A stretch of 64,000 nucleotides of DNA from an uncultured Collinsella sp. (GCA_958443265.1 CAUCKA010000008.1:22068-86067); one strand, 5' to 3'. Counted from the stretch's first letter, positions 1 to 9,254 are shown. Notes: generated from the letters alone by a model not told the origin. Translations and numbers: made by a program.

Positions 1-1
1 C

Positions 2-307
2 ACGCGTCCGCCGCACTACATTGGTCAGGATGGTCGCCTGGACGACTGCCTGGTCTCCAACGGCTGCAAGATCTACGGCACCGCTCGCCACTCGATCCTT
101 TCGACCGATGTCATCATTGAGGAGCGCGCCGTGGTCGAGGACTCCGTGCTGCTGCCGGGTGCGCACGTTAAGAGCGGCGCGCACATCTGCCGCGCTATTT
201 TGGGCGAGAACTCCACGGTCGAAGAGGGCGTGAAGCTCGGCTCTGTCGATACCACCAAGGATACGGCCGTCGTTGGAAATGACGTCGTTATCGGGAAGGG
301 GGAATGA
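2..307 (+). CDS. glgC: Glucose-1-phosphate adenylyltransferase, C-terminal part (truncated by window edge)
   Basis: Only the last 101 codons are in the window; the frame is open from base 2 to a TGA at 305–307. The translation is a left-handed beta-helix hexapeptide-repeat domain (HYIGQDGRLDDCLVSNGCKI, then ENSTVEEGVKLGS near the end), as found at the C-terminus of ADP-glucose pyrophosphorylases. GlgC makes ADP-glucose from glucose-1-phosphate and ATP, the donor for glycogen synthesis. glgD starts 4 nt after the stop, so the two are probably co-translated subunits. The catalytic nucleotidyltransferase domain lies outside the window, so the symbol rests on the repeat domain and on the glgD–glgA context. 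Confidence 0.85.
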   Translation, partial: TRPPHYIGQDGRLDDCLVSNGCKIYGTARHSILSTDVIIEERAVVEDSVLLPGAHVKSGAHICRAILGENSTVEEGVKLGSVDTTKDTAVVGNDVVIGKGE

Positions 308-311
308 TCCG

Positions 312-1439
312 ATGATCAATCGCAAGGCCATCGGTTATATCACCGCTAACTACTCTTCGACCTACGGCAGTGTGCTGCTCAAGGACCGCCCCATCGCGTC
401 CGTTCCGTTTTTGGGCCGCTACCGCCTGATCGACTTCCCGCTGTCCAACATGATGAATGCCGGCATTAAGACCGTCGGCGTCGTCATGCCGGGCAACTAC
501 CGCTCGCTGATCGACCATGTGGGTTCGGGCAAGGACTGGGGCCTGGACCGCAAGAAGGGCGGCCTGTTTATGGTGCCCGGCAACGCGTATGGCACCACCA
601 AGGGCGGCATGCGCTTCTTGCTGCGCGACATCATCTCCAACAAGACGCTGTTCCAGCGCTCGGACAAGCCCTATGTCGTGATGATGGGCACCAACATCAT
701 CTTTAATATGGACCTCAACACCATCATCGACGCGCACGAGAATTCCGGCGCCCAGATGACCGTGGTGTACTGCAAGGCCACGCGCAACGTCGATGACGAG
801 ACCAAGCTGCAGATCAACGAGAACGGCCGCCTGACGGGCGTGAGCGCCGGGGTCGTGTATGGCGACAACGCCTCTATGGACTGCTGCATCGTCAACCGCG
901 AGACGCTGCTCGAGATCATCGACCACTACCAGGCTGCCGACTATCTGGACCTGCTCGAGGCACTCCAAGGCGACTTTGGCAACATCGACGTGTGCAGCTA
1001 CGAGTACAAGGGCGAGGTCGTGGGCGTGTTTAGCGAGAAGTCGCTGTATCGCCGCAGCATGGACCTGCTCGACCAGACCGTGGCCGACCAGCTCTTTGAC
1101 CCCGAGCGCCCGATCCTAACCAAGGCCCACGACGTGCCGCCTTCGCGCTATGCGACCGGCAGCCACGCTTGCAACTCGATCATCTCGGCCGGTTGCATCA
1201 TCAAGGGCACCGTTCGCAACTCGATCCTGTCGCGTGGCGTCGTGGTCGAGGAAGGCGCCTCGGTGACGAACTCGATAATCAACCAGAGCTGCGTCATCAA
1301 GAGCGGCGCCCGCGTTGAGAATGCCATCCTGGACAAGAACAACGTGGTTCCCACCAACACCGAGCTTCGCGGCACGCCCGAGAACATCCTGGTGCTGGGA
1401 AAGGCCCCGTTAACTTCTGATATCACCAACGCGAGTTAG
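312..1439 (+). CDS. glgD: Glucose-1-phosphate adenylyltransferase regulatory subunit GlgD
   Basis: 375 aa, starting at ATG 312 (MINRKAIGYI), 4 nt after the glgC stop. The N-terminal nucleotidyltransferase-like domain (about residues 1–240) shows FLGRYRLIDFPLSNMMNAGI. The C-terminal third is a hexapeptide-repeat beta-helix (NSIISAGCIIKGTVRNSIL). The length fits the short GlgD class, which pairs with GlgC in Firmicutes and Coriobacteria; in those systems GlgD has little activity itself and modulates GlgC. A longer in-frame TTG start at 273 would overlap glgC and is less likely. A strong hairpin follows before glgA. Confidence 0.92.
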   Translation: MINRKAIGYITANYSSTYGSVLLKDRPIASVPFLGRYRLIDFPLSNMMNAGIKTVGVVMPGNYRSLIDHVGSGKDWGLDRKKGGLFMVPGNAYGTTKGGMRFLLRDIISNKTLFQRSDKPYVVMMGTNIIFNMDLNTIIDAHENSGAQMTVVYCKATRNVDDETKLQINENGRLTGVSAGVVYGDNASMDCCIVNRETLLEIIDHYQAADYLDLLEALQGDFGNIDVCSYEYKGEVVGVFSEKSLYRRSMDLLDQTVADQLFDPERPILTKAHDVPPSRYATGSHACNSIISAGCIIKGTVRNSILSRGVVVEEGASVTNSIINQSCVIKSGARVENAILDKNNVVPTNTELRGTPENILVLGKAPLTSDITNAS

Positions 1440-1470
1440 CTTTGGCACCGCAACATCGCTCGTGACACGT

Positions 1471-1506
1471 AGAATAGCCGCCCGGTTTGCGCCAGGCGGC
1501 TATTCT
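1471..1506 (+). other. Perfect 12-bp hairpin between glgD and glgA
   Basis: Arms 1471–1482 (AGAATAGCCGCC) and 1495–1506 (GGCGGCTATTCT) pair perfectly around a 12-nt loop. There is no T-tract after the stem. It ends 22 nt before the glgA start, so it may be an mRNA-processing or attenuating hairpin rather than a clean terminator. Confidence 0.6.
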
Positions 1507-1528
1507 CGAATTGCAACAGGGAGACAAT

Positions 1529-3856
1529 ATGGCTGATTCCAGCAAAAAGATGCAGATCGTGTTTGCCTCGGCCGAGTGCGCGCCGTTTGTTAAGACCGGT
1601 GGCCTGGGCGACGTGGCGGGCTCGCTGCCTGCGGCGCTTGTGCGCGCCGGCGCCGAAGTTATCGTGATGGTGCCCAAGTACGCCACCATCAAGGACGAGT
1701 ACAAGGCGCAGATGGAGCACTTCTCCGATTTTTACGTGAGCCTAGGCTGGCGCAATGAGTACTGCGGACTCGAGAAACTCGAGCACGACGGCGTCACCTA
1801 TATGTTCATCGACAACGAGCGCTACTTTGCGCGCGACTATCCGTACGGCTTCTTTGACGACGGCGAGCGTTTTGCGTTCTTCTCCAAGGCCATCACCGAG
1901 AGCCTGCAGCACCTGCCCGAGGGCTTTGAGTGCGACATCCTGCACTGCAACGACTGGCAGACAGCGCTGGCGCCCGTGTTCTTGCGTGAGTTCTACCAGG
2001 GCCTGCCGCTGTACGACCGCGTCAAGACCGTGTTCTCGATCCACAACGTGGCGTTCCAGGGCCAGTTTAGCGACACTGTGATGGAGGATATCCTTGGTGT
2101 GGCGCATATTCCCGCGGCCGCCTCGCAGCTGCGTTGCGACGCCTGCAGCATCAACTACATGCTGGGCGCGCTGCGCTATGCCGACGCCATCACTACGGTA
2201 AGCCCCACCTATGCCAACGAGATCCAGACGCCCGAATTTGGCGAGGGCCTGGACGGCGTTCTTCGCGAGCGTTCATACGCGCTGCAGGGCATTTTGAATG
2301 GCATCGACGTCGCGGGCTTTGACCCGGCGACCGACAAGCGCATTGCCGCCAACTACACCGTGGAGGACCGTTCTGGTAAGGCCGTATGCAAGGCCAAGCT
2401 GCAGGAAGAGCTGGGGCTCGAGGTTCGCGATGACCGTCCGCTTATGGTCATGGTCACGCGCCTGACGCGCCAGAAGGGCATGGACCTGGTCATGTACGCG
2501 CTCGACCGCATTCTGGCCGGCGGCGTGCAGGTGGCGGTGCTGGGCACCGGCGACCGCGACTACGAGGACGGTCTGCGCTACTTCCAGGACAAGTACCCCG
2601 GTACCATGGCCGCACGCATCGAGTTCGATCCGGCGCTGTCGCAGCGCATGTATGCCGCCGCCGACATGTTCCTAATGCCTTCGAAGTTTGAGCCCTGCGG
2701 CCTGTCGCAGATCATCGCCATGCGCTACGGTACCCTGCCCATCGTGCGCGAGACCGGTGGTCTGAAGGACACTGTGATTCCGTATAACGAGTTTAACGGC
2801 GAGGGCACGGGCTTCTCGTTTAGCAACTTTAACGGCGACGAGATGGGCGACGCCGTGTTCCGCGCGGCACGCCTGTTCTGGGACAACCGCGATGCCTGGA
2901 ACCAGCTGGTAACGCAGGCCATGAGCCAGGACTTTAGCTGGACGCGCTCGGCCGATAAGTATCTGGACCTGTACTTCTTTATGCATCCGGAGATTGAGAG
3001 GCCTGCGGCTGTTGTCGACGAGACTGAAGCTGTTGCTGAGCCGGTGGCCGCTGAAGAGCCCAAGGCCAAAGAGAAGCCGGTTGAGGCTGAGCCCGCAAAG
3101 GCCGAGCCTAAGGTGAAGGCTGAGGTTGCTCTTGAGGCAGAGGACGAGGTCAAGCCCGCTGCAAAGCCCGCAGCTAAGAAGACCACGACCCGCAAGACGA
3201 CCACTAAGAAGGCTACGACGACCAAAGCTGCCGCGACTAAAACAACGGCTGCCAAGACAACGACCACGCGCAAGCGCACGACCGCCGCTGCCAAGAAGGC
3301 AGCCGAGGCCGAGGCTGCTCCCGAGGTAAAGGCCGAGGTCGCTGAGGCCAAACCGGCCGCCAAGGCTCCGGCAAAGACCGCTGCCAAAAAGACGACCACG
3401 ACTGCCAAGAAGGCAACAGCTGCCAAGAAGACCACGGCAACGAAGTCGACGGCCGCCAAGGCTACTGCGACCAAGGTCGCTCCGAAGGCTGCCGCAAAGC
3501 CCGCCGTCAAGGTCGAGGAGACGCCTGCCGAGCCCAAGGCCGAAGCAGCTGTCGAGGCCAAGCCAACCGCCAAGACCACCACGCGCAAGCGCAAGACGAC
3601 GGCCAAGAAGACCACGGCAAAGGCTGCCGCTCCTAAGGCAGAGGCTATGCCCGCCGCCGTCAAAGAGGAGACCAAGCCCGAGCCGGCACCGAAGGCCGCC
3701 GAGGTCAAGGCTAAGACCAAGGCTGCCCCGAAGGCGGAGGCTAAGCCCGAGCCTGCCAAGGAGACCCCGGTCTCCCCTGCCGCTCCGACCGAGAAAAAGG
3801 CTCCGACCAAGAAGACTTCCGTCCGCAAGGCAACGGCCACCCGCAAGCGCCGCTAA
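1529..3856 (+). CDS. glgA: Glycogen synthase GlgA with long Lys/Ala/Thr-rich C-terminal tail
   Basis: 775 aa. Start ATG 1529 follows a CAGGGAG ribosome site. Residues about 1–490 are a complete GT5 ADP-glucose glycogen/starch synthase: KTGGLGDVAGSLP near the N-terminus (ADP-glucose binding) and EPCGLSQIIAMRYG plus RETGGLKDT in the C-terminal GT-B half. It elongates alpha-1,4-glucan from ADP-glucose. Usual GlgA proteins are about 480 aa. Here about 285 extra residues follow, made almost only of K, A, T, P, E and R, with many AAKKTTT/ATKxxAAK units resembling histone-H1-like bacterial tails. The tail is in frame with no stop, so it is part of the protein; its role (glycogen or nucleic-acid binding, localisation) is unknown. 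Confidence 0.93.
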   Translation: MADSSKKMQIVFASAECAPFVKTGGLGDVAGSLPAALVRAGAEVIVMVPKYATIKDEYKAQMEHFSDFYVSLGWRNEYCGLEKLEHDGVTYMFIDNERYFARDYPYGFFDDGERFAFFSKAITESLQHLPEGFECDILHCNDWQTALAPVFLREFYQGLPLYDRVKTVFSIHNVAFQGQFSDTVMEDILGVAHIPAAASQLRCDACSINYMLGALRYADAITTVSPTYANEIQTPEFGEGLDGVLRERSYALQGILNGIDVAGFDPATDKRIAANYTVEDRSGKAVCKAKLQEELGLEVRDDRPLMVMVTRLTRQKGMDLVMYALDRILAGGVQVAVLGTGDRDYEDGLRYFQDKYPGTMAARIEFDPALSQRMYAAADMFLMPSKFEPCGLSQIIAMRYGTLPIVRETGGLKDTVIPYNEFNGEGTGFSFSNFNGDEMGDAVFRAARLFWDNRDAWNQLVTQAMSQDFSWTRSADKYLDLYFFMHPEIERPAAVVDETEAVAEPVAAEEPKAKEKPVEAEPAKAEPKVKAEVALEAEDEVKPAAKPAAKKTTTRKTTTKKATTTKAAATKTTAAKTTTTRKRTTAAAKKAAEAEAAPEVKAEVAEAKPAAKAPAKTAAKKTTTTAKKATAAKKTTATKSTAAKATATKVAPKAAAKPAVKVEETPAEPKAEAAVEAKPTAKTTTRKRKTTAKKTTAKAAAPKAEAMPAAVKEETKPEPAPKAAEVKAKTKAAPKAEAKPEPAKETPVSPAAPTEKKAPTKKTSVRKATATRKRR

Positions 3857-3890
3857 TCCAGACGATCCAAAACCTCATCAAACCCTAAGC

Positions 3891-3925
3891 AAGGGGCGCT
3901 CCAACCGGGCGCCCCTTCTCTGTTA
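3891..3925 (+). terminator. Rho-independent terminator after glgA
   Basis: Stem AAGGGGCGC (3891–3899) with GCGCCCCTT (3909–3917), 9-nt loop, then TCTCTGTT. It closes the glgC–glgD–glgA operon 34 nt after the stop. Confidence 0.85.
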
Positions 3926-4071
3926 ATAGTTGGTAAAACGATTTTCTAGGACAACCGTTCGCCGATGGTAAACGGATGTTGTTTATACAGCCTATGTACA
4001 ACAGATATACTTACATCCTGTGCGTAAAGCCATGGCCCGCAGGCCGTGATTCTATTGAACTGGACCGTATT

Positions 4072-7000
4072 ATGAGATTGATACACAACAGCCGTCTGCC
4101 GCAGTTTCGCACTCCGTTTGGCGCTGTGACCACAGGAACTTCCGTTTCGCTGTCGGTAATTTTGGAGGATGCCGACCCCAACCAGGCAACGCTTACGCTG
4201 CGAACCTGGGTCGATGAGATCGGGGAAACTCTGTATCCCATGACGCACGAGGGCGACGGCATCTTTTCCGCCGAGCTGGAGTGCACCGAGCCCTGTCTTA
4301 TCTGGTACAGCTTTATCTGCAATATCGAGGGCCAGCCCGAGGTTCGTCTGGGCGCACCGCAGGGCCGCACCGGCGGCGAGGGCGTAACCTACGACTACGC
4401 CGAGGTTCCGTCGTTCCAGGTCACCGTCTACAAGCACCGCGAAGTTCGTCCCGAGTGGTACGAGCGTGGCATGGTCTACCAGATCTTCCCCGATCGCTAC
4501 GCCCGAGATGAAAACTGGCGCGAGCGCACGCTGGCCGAGGTCGAAAAACCACGCAACGGAATCCAGCGCCGCATGGTCGAGGACTGGAACGAGCCGCCCG
4601 TGTACGAGCGCGCCGAAGACGGCTCCATCAAAACCTGGGACTTCTACGGCGGGTCGCTCAAGGGCATCCAGGAAGACCTGCCTCGCATCGCCGAGCTGGG
4701 CTTTACAGCCATCTACCTCAACCCCATCTTTGAGGCCGCGAGCAACCACCGCTACGACACGGCCGATTACACTAAGATCGACCCGATCCTGGGCACCGAG
4801 CAGGACTTTACGGAGCTGTGCGAGGCAGCCGAGAAGCTCGGCATTTCCATTATTCTGGACGGCGTCTTCAACCACACGGGCGACGACTCTATCTATTTCA
4901 ACCGCTACGGCAACTACCCCGGCGTGGGCGCGTGGCAGAGCGAGGATTCGCCGTGGCGCGATGCGTTTTATTTCCACGAGGACGGCTCGTACGACTGCTG
5001 GTGGGGCGTGGGCAACATGCCCGCCATCAATGAGAGCTCCGAGCTGGTACGCGAGCGGCTCCTGGGCAAGGACGGCGTGATCCGCAAATGGCTGCGCGCC
5101 GGTGCCCATGGTTGGCGCCTGGACGTCGCTGACGAGCTTTCCGACGACTTCCTGGCCGAGATTAAGAAGGCCGTACTTGCCGAAAAGCCTGACGCGTTGT
5201 TGCTCGGCGAAGTCTGGGAAGACGCCTCCAACAAGATTAGCTATGGCCATCTGCGTCGTTACCTGCAGGGCTCCGAGCTGGACTCTGCTATGGATTACCC
5301 TTTCCGCGACATGGTCATCGGCTTTTTGATGGGCTACAAGAACGCCTACCAAGCAGCCGAGGATATCGAAACCCTGCGCGAGAACTACCCGAGCGAGGCA
5401 TTGTCCTGCGCGCTCAATCTGCTTTCGAGCCACGACCGCCCGCGTATCATCTCGGTGCTCGGCGGCGGCCCCGACGAGTCGCAGCTGCCCGAGCGCGAGC
5501 GCAGCAAGTGGCGACTGGACGAGAGCTCGATGGGCCTGGCCAAGAGCCGTTTTTGGCTTGCAACGCTCATGCAGATGACCTTCCCCGGCGTGCCTTCGAT
5601 CTACTACGGCGACGAATACGGCCTGGAGGGCCTTACCGATCCGGGCAACCGCCGCACTCTGCCGACCAAGGACCAACTGCACGACTTCGACACGCTGGCT
5701 ATTGTCAAGAACGCCTCCGCCGTACGCCGCGCACTGCCGTTTATGATCGACGGCGAGATTAAGGCCTTCGCGCTCAACGATGAGGTGCTGGCCTACAACC
5801 GCACGGGCAAGGATGGCGAGTCCGCGACGGTTATCATCAACCGCAGTCTGCGCAATTCGCACCGCGTGACGATTCCGGCGCTCGGCGAATGCGCGAGTGA
5901 CGTCATCAGCGGTCACGAGTGCGAGATCCACAACGGTACGGTCACGCTCGATCTGTATCCGCTGGGCTCGTCGATCATCTATCACCATGCCGAGCAGCGC
6001 CTGCAGGAGCCGCTCGATCACGACGCGGGCGTCGTGTGCCACATCACCTCGGTGCCGACCGATGACGGCAAGCCCGGCACGATCGGCGCACCCACGCGTC
6101 GCTTTATCGACCATCTGTCCGCTATGGGCATGCGCTACTGGCAGGTCCTGCCTGTCAACCCGACGGACTTCTTCCGCTCCCCTTACGCTGGGCCTTCGGC
6201 CTTTGCGGGCAATGTTGACCTGCTGCCCGAGAGCCAAGTGGAACTGGCGGCCGACTTTGAGACTTGGAAGGCCCGTGGCGGCGAGGATGCAGACCCGCTC
6301 TACACGGCGTTTGAACATCGCAACGCCGATTGGCTCGAGAAGTACTGCGTCTACATGGCCGTCAAGAAGTACTTTGAAGGTGAATCGCGTCACGATTGGC
6401 CGGCCGATGTCGCGCGCTACAACGAGCATCTGATTGACGACAAGCGTTTCCACGACGAGGCAGAGCTGCAGGCGTACATGCAGTACCGCTTTGACCTTGC
6501 CTGGTGCGAGCTCATGAACTATGCGCACAAGAAGGGCATCGAGGTTATCGGCGACATTCCTATGTACGTTTCGGACGATTCGGCCGATGCGTGGAGCGAA
6601 CCCGAGAACTTCTGGTTGTCCGATACCGGTAAGGCAATCGAGATCTCCGGTGCACCGCCCGACAACTTTGCGCCCGAGGGCCAGGTGTGGGGCAACCCGA
6701 CGTTCCGCTGGGGTCATATGAAGGAGAACGGCTACCGCTGGTGGATGGACCGTCTGCGTCGCGCGTTCTCACTCTACGACCGTGTGCGCCTGGACCACTT
6801 CCTGGGATTCCACAGCTACTTTAGCATTCCCGCAGGCAAGGCCTGCGCCGACGGCCGCTGGCTGGCGGGTCCGGGCAAGGACCTGTTTCAGACCGCCTAC
6901 GACGAGCTAGGTCCGCTCAACTTTATCGCCGAGGACCTGGGCTATTTGACGCCCGGTGTTCGCGCCATGGCTTCGACCTGCGGTTTCCCCGGCATGGACG

Positions 7001-7368
7001 TGCTGGAGTTTAGCGACTACGACGTTCGTTGCGGTGTGCATCCCACGCCCGGCAAGATTCTGTACACCTCGACGCACGATACGTTGACGCTGGCCGGTTG
7101 GTGCACGCGTTCCTTTGCGGGTGGCGACGTGCCGAGCGGTGTTGAGGTGGCGTCCAAGCTGATGAGCGACGCGCTGGCAAGCGACGCTCCCCTGGTGATG
7201 ATGCCGCTGCAAGATGTCTTGGGGCTGGGCGACGACGCGCGCATGAACGTTCCGGGCGTGGCCACGGGCAACTGGACCTGGCAGGCTGACGAAACCGATG
7301 CTGCGGCCGCTGAGGGCAAAACCGCACAGCTCCTGCGCAACACGCATAGATTCTGGGGCGAAGCGTGA
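4072..7368 (+). CDS. Bifunctional GH13 glycogen debranching/maltodextrin hydrolase – 4-alpha-glucanotransferase fusion
   Basis: 1098 aa from ATG 4072 (MRLIHNSRLPQF); further in-frame starts back to 3976 look too early. The N-terminal half (about residues 1–640) is a GH13 enzyme: an N-terminal beta-domain, then DGVFNHTGDDS (region I), GWRLDVADEL (nucleophile Asp), LLGEVWEDAS (acid/base Glu) and LLSSHDRPRI (third carboxylate). The C-terminal half (about 640–1098) is a GH77 MalQ-type amylomaltase: YWQVLPVNPTDFFRSPYAG, DIPMYVSDDSADAW, RLDHFLGFHSYFSIP (nucleophile Asp), FIAEDLGYLTPG (acid Glu) and STHDTLTLAGW. Both catalytic sets look intact. One chain can thus hydrolyse and disproportionate maltodextrins or limit dextrins, matching the glycogen genes upstream. 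The substrate of the GH13 half (GlgX-like or neopullulanase-like) cannot be fixed from sequence alone. Confidence 0.9.
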   Translation: MRLIHNSRLPQFRTPFGAVTTGTSVSLSVILEDADPNQATLTLRTWVDEIGETLYPMTHEGDGIFSAELECTEPCLIWYSFICNIEGQPEVRLGAPQGRTGGEGVTYDYAEVPSFQVTVYKHREVRPEWYERGMVYQIFPDRYARDENWRERTLAEVEKPRNGIQRRMVEDWNEPPVYERAEDGSIKTWDFYGGSLKGIQEDLPRIAELGFTAIYLNPIFEAASNHRYDTADYTKIDPILGTEQDFTELCEAAEKLGISIILDGVFNHTGDDSIYFNRYGNYPGVGAWQSEDSPWRDAFYFHEDGSYDCWWGVGNMPAINESSELVRERLLGKDGVIRKWLRAGAHGWRLDVADELSDDFLAEIKKAVLAEKPDALLLGEVWEDASNKISYGHLRRYLQGSELDSAMDYPFRDMVIGFLMGYKNAYQAAEDIETLRENYPSEALSCALNLLSSHDRPRIISVLGGGPDESQLPERERSKWRLDESSMGLAKSRFWLATLMQMTFPGVPSIYYGDEYGLEGLTDPGNRRTLPTKDQLHDFDTLAIVKNASAVRRALPFMIDGEIKAFALNDEVLAYNRTGKDGESATVIINRSLRNSHRVTIPALGECASDVISGHECEIHNGTVTLDLYPLGSSIIYHHAEQRLQEPLDHDAGVVCHITSVPTDDGKPGTIGAPTRRFIDHLSAMGMRYWQVLPVNPTDFFRSPYAGPSAFAGNVDLLPESQVELAADFETWKARGGEDADPLYTAFEHRNADWLEKYCVYMAVKKYFEGESRHDWPADVARYNEHLIDDKRFHDEAELQAYMQYRFDLAWCELMNYAHKKGIEVIGDIPMYVSDDSADAWSEPENFWLSDTGKAIEISGAPPDNFAPEGQVWGNPTFRWGHMKENGYRWWMDRLRRAFSLYDRVRLDHFLGFHSYFSIPAGKACADGRWLAGPGKDLFQTAYDELGPLNFIAEDLGYLTPGVRAMASTCGFPGMDVLEFSDYDVRCGVHPTPGKILYTSTHDTLTLAGWCTRSFAGGDVPSGVEVASKLMSDALASDAPLVMMPLQDVLGLGDDARMNVPGVATGNWTWQADETDAAAAEGKTAQLLRNTHRFWGEA

Positions 7369-7412
7369 TAAAACGCCCGATATAGGGTACAGTTACAGAC
7401 GTTTGAATTTAT

Positions 7413-7438
7413 GCGGGCAGAGTGATCTGCCCGCTTTG
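7413..7438 (+). terminator. Hairpin terminator after the GH13–MalQ fusion gene
   Basis: GCGGGCAGA (7413–7421) pairs with TCTGCCCGC (7426–7434), 4-nt loop GTGA, followed by TTTGTG. It lies 19 nt before the next start codon. Confidence 0.65.
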
Positions 7439-7456
7439 TGCTGAAAAGGAAGTATT

Positions 7457-7693
7457 ATGGCGCGCTACGATTACAAGTGCTCGAGCTGCGGCAACGTGTT
7501 TGAGGTTGAGCATCCCATGTCCGAGACCCCCGAGGTCGTGTGCCCCAACTGCGGCGCTCCGGCCGCCAAGACGTTCTCGGCCAGCGGCATCAAGTTTGAG
7601 GGCAACGGCTTCTACAACACCGACCAGCGCAGCGGTAGCTCAAGCACCAGCGCCACGAGTGGCTGCTGCGCCAACTGCCCGCACAGCCACTAG
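7457..7693 (+). CDS. Small FmdB-family zinc-ribbon protein
   Basis: 78 aa, with AAAAGGAAG upstream of ATG 7457. The N-terminus MARYDYKCSSCGNVFEVEH and VVCPNCGAP give two CxxC pairs spaced as in the FmdB/CxxC_CxxC_SSSS zinc-ribbon family. A Ser/Thr/Gly-rich tail ends in CCANCPHSH, a possible further metal site. Members are called putative regulatory proteins, but no reaction or target is established. It stands alone between two hairpin terminators. Confidence 0.8.
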   Translation: MARYDYKCSSCGNVFEVEHPMSETPEVVCPNCGAPAAKTFSASGIKFEGNGFYNTDQRSGSSSTSATSGCCANCPHSH

Positions 7694-7702
7694 AAACCAA
7701 TC

Positions 7703-7740
7703 AGCCCCGCGACCGACACCAATCGCGGGGCTATTTCTTT
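7703..7740 (+). terminator. Terminator after the zinc-ribbon gene
   Basis: AGCCCCGCGA (7703–7712) pairs with TCGCGGGGCT (7723–7732), 10-nt loop, then ATTTCTTT. It lies directly after the stop at 7693. Confidence 0.85.
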
Positions 7741-7782
7741 GCGCTATGGGTAGCTAATTATCAGGCCAGGTTTCCTTATGAA

Positions 7783-7844
7783 TTGCGGTGAAATAAGGAC
7801 AGTTTGGCAGGTAGAAGCCGCTATTCAATCCCTATTTCACCGCA
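7783..7844. repeat. Intergenic inverted repeat of the TTGCGGtGAAaTA family
   Basis: Arms TGCGGTGAAATA (7784–7795) and TATTTCACCGCA (7833–7844) are perfectly complementary around a 37-nt spacer. The first 25 nt (7783–7807) match 24024–24048 at 21 of 25 positions, so this is a dispersed short repeat. It sits between the convergent zinc-ribbon and rsmB genes. Confidence 0.65.
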
Positions 7845-7853
7845 CATTAGTAG

Positions 7854-9254
7854 TTAGTTGCGCACCAGTCTGGCGCAGAAGTGGCCGTCGTAGGAGTCAG
7901 CGTTTACCGGCACACTTTGGAAGAGGCCACGGTCGTTTTGACGGACGGCTACCAGCTTCTTGGCCTGCTCGAAATCGGGCAGTTGCAGGATCTGCGCCTC
8001 GGAGAGCGGCTCCAGGCTAAAACCGGTACCCTCGGGAGAGTTTAGGAAAGCATCCACGACCTGCGTGTTCTCTTCGTCAAAGACCGAGCACGTCGCATAG
8101 ATGAGCTCGCCGCCAGTAGCCACGCGCGCGGCAGCCTCTTTGAGCATCGTCAGCTGCAGTTTGGGCAGCTCAACCGTCACATCCTTTTCGGTCAGACGCC
8201 ACGGAATCTCGGGATGACGGCGCATAGTGCCGGTGCCAGAGCACGGCGCGTCGATAAAGACCGTGTCGAACTTAACCGGCTCGCCAAGCATGGCATCAAA
8301 TGATGTGAGCACCTCATCAAGCTCGCAAGCATCACCCGAAACCGTACGAACGCCCTGAATGCCGGCCTTATGCAGGCGAGCGAGATTCAGATCGCACTTG
8401 CGATCATGCAGATCGAGCGCCGTATGCTGACGCTCATAGCCCGCACGCTTGGCCTGGCACATCATCACATAGGTCTTGGTGCCACGACCAGCACCAATCT
8501 CAAGGCAGCTACCAGGGCGCGTGGCAGCTGTGGCGATAAGTTGCGCGTTGAGATCAGATGCCACCGCGGCAGCACGCTCAAACACACCCGAAGCAACGGT
8601 AACCTGGGCATCAACCGGGGCATGGCAGCCCGGGAACACGGGTGCCACAAACTGCGAAATATACGGATCGAGCTTAGTCGCAAAGGCGTTCTCATGCAGG
8701 GCCAGCGGCGCGGGGGCCAGATTGCCGGCAAAGTTAAGCGCACCCTCGGGCGTGTCAAACGACGCCATAATGCGAGCGCACAGCCAGCGAGGAAGACCCA
8801 TAAGGCGCGACAGACGAACCAGGCGTCGCTCGGACTCATCCATGTCGGATGCTGTGGCAAAGTCCTCAACATTGTCCGCAACCTTATGCAGTACAGCATT
8901 GGCCAAGCCGGCGGCGGACTTAGCACCGCAACGAACCAGTTCAACACCCTGACTTACGGCAACACGGCCCGGCGTATGCAGGTAGAGCATCTCGAAGGCC
9001 GAGATACGAAGCGCCATGCGAACGCGCGGCGCAACCTTTTTGGGCTTATCGAGAAACTGATCGAGCAGCTCGTCCAAAACACCCTGCGTGGCGGCAACAC
9101 CCAGCGCCAAGCGGGCGGCAAAAGCGGAATCGCGCTGGTCAATAGCCTTGGCCGATGCGCGAGAGGACAGCACGTCGCGTGCATACATGCCGCGGCGATC
9201 GGCCTCCATCAGCACATCGAGCGCAAGCTTGCGCGCGGGAGACAGCCTGCTCAT
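7854..9254 (-). CDS. rsmB: 16S rRNA (cytosine-967-C5)-methyltransferase RsmB
   Basis: 466 aa. ATG at 9254 overlaps the fmt stop in an ATGA junction; the upstream frame extension is rejected for that reason. Residues about 1–150 are a NusB-like RNA-binding domain (SPARKLALDVLMEADRRGMY). The rest is a Rossmann SAM methyltransferase with LEIGAGRGTKTYVMM, DAPCSGTGTMRRHPE (PC motif) and IYATCSVFDEEN (catalytic TCS cysteine). It methylates C967 of 16S rRNA. It is the last gene of the priA–def–fmt–rsmB series, an order common in bacteria. Confidence 0.93.
   Translation of the reverse strand: MSRLSPARKLALDVLMEADRRGMYARDVLSSRASAKAIDQRDSAFAARLALGVAATQGVLDELLDQFLDKPKKVAPRVRMALRISAFEMLYLHTPGRVAVSQGVELVRCGAKSAAGLANAVLHKVADNVEDFATASDMDESERRLVRLSRLMGLPRWLCARIMASFDTPEGALNFAGNLAPAPLALHENAFATKLDPYISQFVAPVFPGCHAPVDAQVTVASGVFERAAAVASDLNAQLIATAATRPGSCLEIGAGRGTKTYVMMCQAKRAGYERQHTALDLHDRKCDLNLARLHKAGIQGVRTVSGDACELDEVLTSFDAMLGEPVKFDTVFIDAPCSGTGTMRRHPEIPWRLTEKDVTVELPKLQLTMLKEAAARVATGGELIYATCSVFDEENTQVVDAFLNSPEGTGFSLEPLSEAQILQLPDFEQAKKLVAVRQNDRGLFQSVPVNADSYDGHFCARLVRN

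Noticed and set aside
3946..6717. 923-codon open frame on the − strand opposite the GH13–MalQ fusion
   Set aside because: It is the codon-bias shadow of a clearly functional + strand gene; its translation has no recognisable domain and is rich in Arg/Ala/Val.
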